Shown here piece by piece: positions 57,713 through 64,000 of a stretch of 64,000 nucleotides of DNA. The stretch spans positions 70,714,418 to 70,778,417 of the forward strand of contig OY978526.1 in assembly GCA_963854835.1 (NCBI GenBank), given 5' to 3'. This DNA comes from Megamerina dolium. Lineage: Eukaryota; Arthropoda; Insecta; Diptera; Megamerinidae. Position numbers and translations under genes: made by a program. The notes below the pieces were generated by a model, which saw only the letters and a list, made by a program, of their open reading frames with translations, searched no databases and had not been told where the DNA came from. Position 1 is the stretch's first letter; each line of letters starts with the position of its first letter.

Positions 57713-60480
57713 AATGCGACCTGGTCGGATCAAACCAACCCCAGATTTGAACTCAGGGATGATAAATATAAGCAAACATTTTTATCTTTTCTACAGGGCG
57801 AGGTATATTTTTATTCGCGTGATTGTGTTATTTGCAATTATCTGTAGATATTTGGAAGACTTTCTGAGAAAACTATTTGAAGGAAGTGAAGTAAGTAAGA
57901 GATTTTTGAAACTAACATTTTTAGGAGCTTTCGCCCATTTGCACTAAAATTGGAAGAACCCTTTGGCTGAGCTGGTCTTCCGATATTGTTAAATTTGGAT
58001 TCTGGTTGTTTAGTTGGATTCTAAATATTTTTACTTATTGGTCGACTCCGAATATCAAAGTACAGTTGGCACTTTGTGCTAGAGCTGTTTTAAAAATTAG
58101 ATGAATATGAAAATAAATAAAAATTGGAAAATATATTGACCTCCTCGAAAGTATCGATGGCAGGAAAGAGTTTTCTGGTTTTCTGTATTTAAATTTTCAT
58201 AAAATTCCATTACGATAATTTGATTTCAGTTTAAACCTTGTTCTTTTCACACATTTCTTCCATGAAACACTTTAAACTTGGTTCTTTAGAGCCTTGAATA
58301 TTCATCTACAAATTAGTATGCCAAATTTATTACCATTTGATTGAGAAAGTATTTTAAGAGACTAAGCGACAGAATTCGAATGAATTATTCTATTTAAGTG
58401 GGCATTTATTAAATAGTCGATTATGTTCTCTTGCATAGCCCACATTAATGTAATTCCTCTTGTTAACATAATTCATTCTTTATTCTCGGCGATCACATAG
58501 AAATTAATTTCTTAGTTGTACGTATATTTTTGGCTCACCATAGTGGATAGATAAATTTTACCTAATAGTAATAAATATTAAAATATAAATCCTAGATTTA
58601 TGCGTGAAAATGTGTAATTTACTTTTGCGAAAACTATAATTTATACTCGTATATAGGTAAAAATGTCTTCCTGTTACGTGATGACACTGCTGTCCCAAAT
58701 ATATGCGATGATTTTTATTTTATATATTTTATTGCAAGTTCTTTACAGAATTTTCGCCTAATCGTCTTAGCGATTTTATATAAAATACATTTCTATGCAG
58801 TCTCTGTGCAGTAGAATTTCTTTGATCTTGCGCGCTCTGACTTTTGATCTAGTCGGATATAAACATTTGCACAGAAATGGAACATAAAAAACATTTTCAA
58901 TAAACATTTAGATATTTTTATATCAACATGCACGCAACATGTATATATATTATTTTAAATAATAATAATAATAATAATAATAATATAAAATAAATTAGAC
59001 ACAATCAAACAATGAATGAACAAAGCTTCAACTATTTTGACAATAAAGATTTTTTTTGTTTGTTGCGTGGGCGTCAATGTTGCTGCACTTATGTGTGTAT
59101 AAACATGTCTTTGTTTTAGAATAGCAACAAAATACAAATAAAATATAAATTAAATTTCATTTCGCCTCTAATCCTCATAAAATGTGAACGAATTTTATTG
59201 TTGCTATTATTATGATTTTATTTTTGCTTGTAGAAATTTTAACATCTTCATGATAATTATGAGCGACTTATTGGGACTTATTTATGAAGAGCATAAATGT
59301 GGATTATATTTGAAATTTCAATTCTTATGAAATTTATTATTTTTTTGTATTTGTTAAAAAGTATTTTTACTAAATGAAAATTAAAAATACACATACATTT
59401 GCAATAGAAATCACTTGAATGGTGGTATCCCCATAGAATTGATGCAAGTCTTGATTTTTGGAACAAATTTTAATAGAAAATGATTATATGGATCCTGAAT
59501 GCAACTTTTACTCTCTTTTGTACAATATTACTGCATTAAGCAGTACTATTGAATAACAATGTAACTCTACTCGTATGTGTCATACACGTATCAGAACTCA
59601 TTGATCGCAAGTAATAATTCAATCACCCAACCAGAAGTCAATTGTTGACTCATGTTACATTACATGTTGCTTTGATGCTTATCTGTGCAACATGAAACTA
59701 CTACATAATATGTTTGAACATACTCGTACATATGTAGGGGAAACGTTCATCGATTGGGACAGATCGTCCAGTCAGACATATAATATTTCTTATTGTGACT
59801 ATTGAATCACCTAAAAAGACCCCAAATTCTAGACTAGAATGTTCATCAGTTGCCTTTTTGTTTTATTCTTTCAAAAATATGATCCATAATTCTACGTGCC
59901 TCTCAAATAAAAGCGATACCAACCAACTCTATCCTACATATTTATTATTTATTTTGAAGCTTGTTAACAAATGAATTTATTTTTTAACCGCCATGTATTT
60001 AGTAGTGACTACATCGCGGCCTCCTCTCACTCTCATTTAATATGCTGCGATCTTGCTTGCCACTAAAATGAAGAACACATTTTGGTTGAGGGGGAAGAAA
60101 AAAACTTACTGTCTACCTTTACTGCCTTGGAGTATGCTCTGCATAATTCTTTAGTATTTTGTTTTTGTTTTTTTTTTTTTGCGAATACATTGTAATATTT
60201 ATAAACTTCAATTTTTGATAACGAACAAGACATACCGTTAACAACTGCAACTATAACAACAACAACAACTGTACGATGCAACAAAAAATAAATATTAAAA
60301 AAATAAAAAATGTGACAACAAATCCCCAAAAAATACAAAGACTCGCTAAAACACTCACAATGGCGCACAGTGTTTCCCACTTGGCCGAAAATGACAAACA
60401 ATTTATGTTATGATCTGCGGAGAATTTCGAAAACTCAATTTTTATATTAACGAATCTTAGAAAGACAGATAGACAATAAA
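57713..60480. other. AT-rich bnl intron or flanking DNA
   Basis: No supported gene and no FGF-like exon seen. (TAA)n at 58960-58985. Confidence 0.5.
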
Positions 60481-61450
60481 CTTTCAAAAAAACATACTTT
60501 TGTGCTGGATGTGGGCGTAGTTTCCATTGGATTAGTTAGTTAGTCATATTTATTTTCGACAAAAACATAATTTTGTATTAATGGCAGTCGAGGTTTTCAA
60601 TTGATATTTAAAATTTTCACACATACTTGTGCGGTTATCAAAAAAATAATTGTATATGTCGAATTTCAGTTCGATAACATTATGTTTTTGCGCAGAATAT
60701 TTCAAAAAATACATTCGAAAACATGAGATTTTCACCCAATTCATCCCATTTGAGACCCTAATTCTTTTATTAGCAAATGTGATTATATGTTCCAAATTTC
60801 CGCTGCCATGCTTTCTATTTTCATATGCAAAGTGTATAAAAAATATATATTGAAACAAGTTTTAGTATGGGAGGTAGGCGTGGTTTTAATCTGATCACAT
60901 TTATTCTGAAATATGTTTATAAGTCAGTAAATATAATTATATGTACCAAGTTTCAGCTTGATAACTTTTTAATTTCGTGCGTAAAGCGTGAAAGTATGCG
61001 TATGAAAACATACTTTTATATGGGAGGTACGTGTGGTTTTGATCTTATTATGTGTATTCTTAAATATGTTTATTAGTTAGTTCTTGTAATCATATATAAT
61101 AAGTTTCACTTTGATAACTTCATACTTTCGTGCGCAAATTGTGAAATTAAACATTTGAAAATATACTTTTGTATGGGAGATAGGTGTAGTTTTTATCAGA
61201 ATTAGACTATTTTCAAATATGTCTATTAACCAGTGAACATAATCATATATAGCAAGTTTTAGATTGATAAAATCACATTTTCCACCGCAAAGTATGAAAT
61301 TAGAGATTTGAAAACCTACTTTTGTATGGAAGATATACGGACTTTTCGTTCAATTCGAATCATTTTCGAACTCACTCATTTGTTAATGAAAATAAGGTTA
61401 TGTAGCAATTTTTAGCACCATAACCTAATAATTACGGTAATTATTGTACC
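60480..61450 (+). repeat. Second tandem array of the 153-bp family
   Basis: The landmark ACTTTTGTATGGGAGGTAGG-like word falls at 60496, (60569 and 60724 diverged), 60857, 61012, 61165 and 61318; the last spacings are 155, 153 and 153. Units share AAGTTTCAGCTTGATAACTT and TTTCGTGCGTAAA with the 47.1-kb array. Confidence 0.85.
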
Positions 61451-63060
61451 AACAGTCATAAAAATAGACAGCTAGACAGTTTATCAGACTAAAAAGGAAT
61501 ATCTCACCTAAAAAGAATTCAAAATTTCTAAAGGTAAAAAAAAAAATGTATCAAATTTCATTTCTTTAATCGTACTGCTTTATAAATTTAAAAAAAAACT
61601 TCAAAGTGAGCATGGCAAAGTGACACTTCTCTTAAAACAGAGTAAAAAAACTTCCAGTGATTCTAGAATATCTCGAATTTCAGCCCTATAACTTTTGTAC
61701 AAATCTTCATTGTTTATACCCACACAAAAACTTACAAAAAAATATGGTAATTTATATTAAAAATAGGCGTGGCAATTTGAAATCATAATTTGTTTATTAT
61801 TTTTGGCCTCCGTTTATGTGAGAAGGTGACATTGTATGCCGATGAAGACACAGAAGACTTTGGTTGAAATGAAGACAAGAAATGAAACAACAGTAAAGGT
61901 TTATTGTTATACACACACACACATACAGGCATGCATTCATACATATATTAGCAATATCATTGGCCTACTGTTGTTACTTATTTTAATTTTTTTTCGCTTC
62001 ATCTTTTTATATATTGCCATATACTTACGTATATTATAGGCTTTAACGTTCAGCACAGTCGTGATCACAGTCATCATCATCAACATCATCATTATTGTCA
62101 ATGTTATGATTGTGATTATTATGATTATTATCATTAGCATTATTCATATTTTTATATTAATTTGATGATGACGACAACAACGATGACGACGACGAAAATA
62201 CAGGTGATCTTGTAAAGTTAGCCTATATGAATTTGGCGGTTAACATTTGAGATGAATGCATTGTAACTGAGACGATCGCGACTTAATTTTTTTTATTTTT
62301 TTTTTTTGTTATTATACACATTGTCTTTGCACATTTTTATTTATTTTTTTTTATATTTTGGGTTATTCAGCCGATAAGTTTTAGTTAGCAGTTATAATAC
62401 GTACCTACAAACAAATATAACAAATGTAGGTAAAGCTGTCAGTATATATGCTTATATATACTCTTATTTATAACAATATCAGACAATTCAGATATTTACT
62501 GTTCAGATATTTAAGTCGTCAGGTGTTAATTTAATTTTTCGTTATCAATGATAATTACCAATGAGAAACCAATGATCGACGAAAAAGACTACCAAAAAAA
62601 GTGATCGTGTTGTCATCATTGTCATCGTTATCGTCTTTCATCAGTGGCAAAGTGAATTAAAAAAAAAAATCAGTAGATATTAGGTATTTTATATTGTATT
62701 TCATTAAATTAATATACATACATTTGTATAAGTACCTGCCTGCCTGAGGCGAAACCATTGCCATTGTATGTGACGATCGTTATATGCTCCTCGTTTTAAT
62801 TATAAATGTTAAATGGTATTTTTTTTCATGTTGGATTTTAAATGACGATTGGTCATTTTACGGTGTATCATTTTAAAGAAAATATGTTGATATAAATGCT
62901 ACTTATTGATATTGATATGATAATTTTGTACGTAGAGTTCCGTAGAGTTAATACAAAAAATGAAAACTATTACATTTCTTCGAAAAAATTAGAAGGAGTA
63001 GGACTTAATTTTTGTCATATGTAAACCTTATGGACATAAATCAAGAAAAAAACGAAATAT
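61451..63060. other. Non-coding DNA with simple repeats
   Basis: No supported gene. (CA)n at 61911-61924, ATC/CAT-rich sequence at 62065-62200, and poly-T at 62287-62308. Confidence 0.5.
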
Positions 63061-63430
63061 GGGTGTGATTGGTTTATTTTAAAGCATACCTCTCATACAA
63101 ACCTAACCTCAAAATCGCCTTAAAAATGCCATAAAAAGTGCACCGATGAGTATATGGGTGTGAAATTTTACTCATATATTTATAATAATATTGTAAATAA
63201 ACGCCCCAAAAATAGGTGTGATTGGTTTATTTTAAAGCATACCTCTCATACAAACTGAACCTCAAAATCGCCTTAAAAATGCCATAAAAAGTGCATTGAT
63301 GAGTATATCGCTGCATAATTTTGTCTATATATTTATAATAATATTATAAGTGAACGCCCAAAAAATGGGCGTGTTCGGTTTATTTGAAAGCATACCTCTC
63401 ATACAAACCTAAACTCAAAAATGCCATAAA
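63061..63430 (+). repeat. Three tandem 153-bp units of a third family
   Basis: GG(T/C)GTG(A/T)T(T/C)GGTTTATTT begins at 63062, 63215 and 63368, exactly 153 bp apart each time. Each is followed by AAAGCATACCTCTCATACAA and AAAATGCCATAAAAAG. The last unit is truncated. Confidence 0.9.
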
Positions 63431-63524
63431 AAGGGCTGATGGATAAGAATAAAAAAGTTTTTATATTATAACAGACTTATGCAACGATAAATATTGAATT
63501 TTAAATGAATGCATGATGTGCTCG

Positions 63525-63885
63525 TTAGGTTAGGTTAGGTTATGGGGATGCCATCTCTCAGAGAGGACACACTTAGGCCAGAAAGGCCCATTGTGATATC
63601 ACCGAGCTTCTCTTCCAATACTGTTGTGCGTGTTAAATTTGGACAGCATTAGAAGGGACCTACTTATATTAGCCGGTTCCGAACGGCAGAATCCTTGTGA
63701 CATCACTTTAACTTAGTTTTCCCACAGAGCTCGTTTAAGAAGCATTTTTGGCAAATTGTTACTGCGGGAAAAAATTGCGAAAGAAAAATCTTTTCGATAT
63801 GAAATTTTGTTATGCTTCAGCCGGGGATTGAACCCACCACCTACAGATCAGAAGGCCAACGCACTAACCGCTGAGCTACGGCACC
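63525..63885 (-). mobile_element. SINE copy with TTAGG-repeat tail
   Basis: The head at the right has complements of the B box (GGATTGAACCC) and A box (CGCTGAGCTA). Its body matches the 43.8-kb copy. Beyond GAGCTTCTC it diverges into GATATCACAATGGGCC-type sequence and ends at the left in three TTAGG units (63525-63539), read as (CCTAA)n on the SINE strand. This defines a second tail subfamily. No clear target duplication. Confidence 0.8.
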
Positions 63886-64000
63886 ATCTTCTTTTTGCCC
63901 AACCCGTGCGATTTAAAAACGAATAATCCATATATTAAATTCTCTTTATTTGAAAATTGTATAATTTTTATGATGAGTTTTAGGCGATTTTTATTAATAA

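Noticed and set aside
57797..57890. Exon-like segment between TTTTCTACAG and GAA|GTAAGT
   Set aside because: Good splice signals, but the 31-codon translation in the phase required by bnl has no FGF character and is Ile/Phe-rich. Treated as chance in the absence of RNA evidence.
62040..62155. His/Tyr-rich frame after an ATTATAG acceptor as a possible later bnl exon
   Set aside because: It comes from CAT/ATC simple sequence, shows no beta-trefoil motif and ends in a stop.

Overview
This window looks like AT-rich, repeat-laden DNA from a higher fly (Diptera, Schizophora). A tephritid fruit fly is my best guess, because the SINE family and the dispersed TTTGTATGGGAG...GTGGGCGTGG repeats are of a kind I associate with tephritid and related fly genomes. 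That placement is an inference from style, not a proven identification. There are no operons or bacterial genes. Coding DNA is sparse and the sequence reads as one large gene locus plus transposon relics.

The only confident host gene is a fibroblast growth factor of the Branchless (bnl) type on the + strand. Its first coding exon runs from about 54038 to 55943. It encodes a signal peptide, a roughly 570-residue low-complexity pro-region with Q, H, N, D, S/T and G runs, and then the opening beta-strands of the FGF core (QLYIKNRF...LLPDGTVNGTQDD). The exon is cut by a good GTGAGT donor at the position where FGF1/FGF2 genes also have an intron. A strong splice acceptor at 53374-53375 suggests an upstream 5'UTR exon. 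A trinucleotide-rich stretch at about 7.8-9.47 kb, closed by a GTGAGT, is a weak candidate for that exon. The rest of the FGF core must lie in later exons that I could not find here.

The remainder falls into three layers. (1) Retroelements: a tRNA-derived SINE family (2.1, 6.0, 6.2, 33.0/34.4, 34.5, 43.8 and 63.5 kb), three copies having clear target-site duplications; RNase-H-bearing LINE fragments (24.2-25.0 and 33.2-34.35 kb); a 5'-truncated R1-clade LINE at the edge of a (GT)n microsatellite (39.05-40.88 kb); and RTE-like LINE relics with TAAG tails (27.6-28.1 and 56.8-57.7 kb). (2) DNA transposons: a 1195-bp mariner-superfamily element with intact terminal inverted repeats (20.08-21.27 kb), mariner relics (19.66 and 29.5-30.3 kb), and a 561-bp MITE (30.39-30.95 kb). 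(3) Degenerate tandem arrays of several apparently different sequence families whose units nevertheless cluster near 150-160 bp, often exactly 153 bp (13.7-15.3, 17.0-18.3, 22.0-22.9, 36.9-37.9, 44.6-45.5, 47.1-48.0, 48.1-49.6, 51.8-52.7, 60.5-61.4 and 63.06-63.43 kb). The shared period is the most unusual feature of the window.

The stretches between these are AT-rich intergenic or intronic DNA with microsatellites and no gene that I can support.
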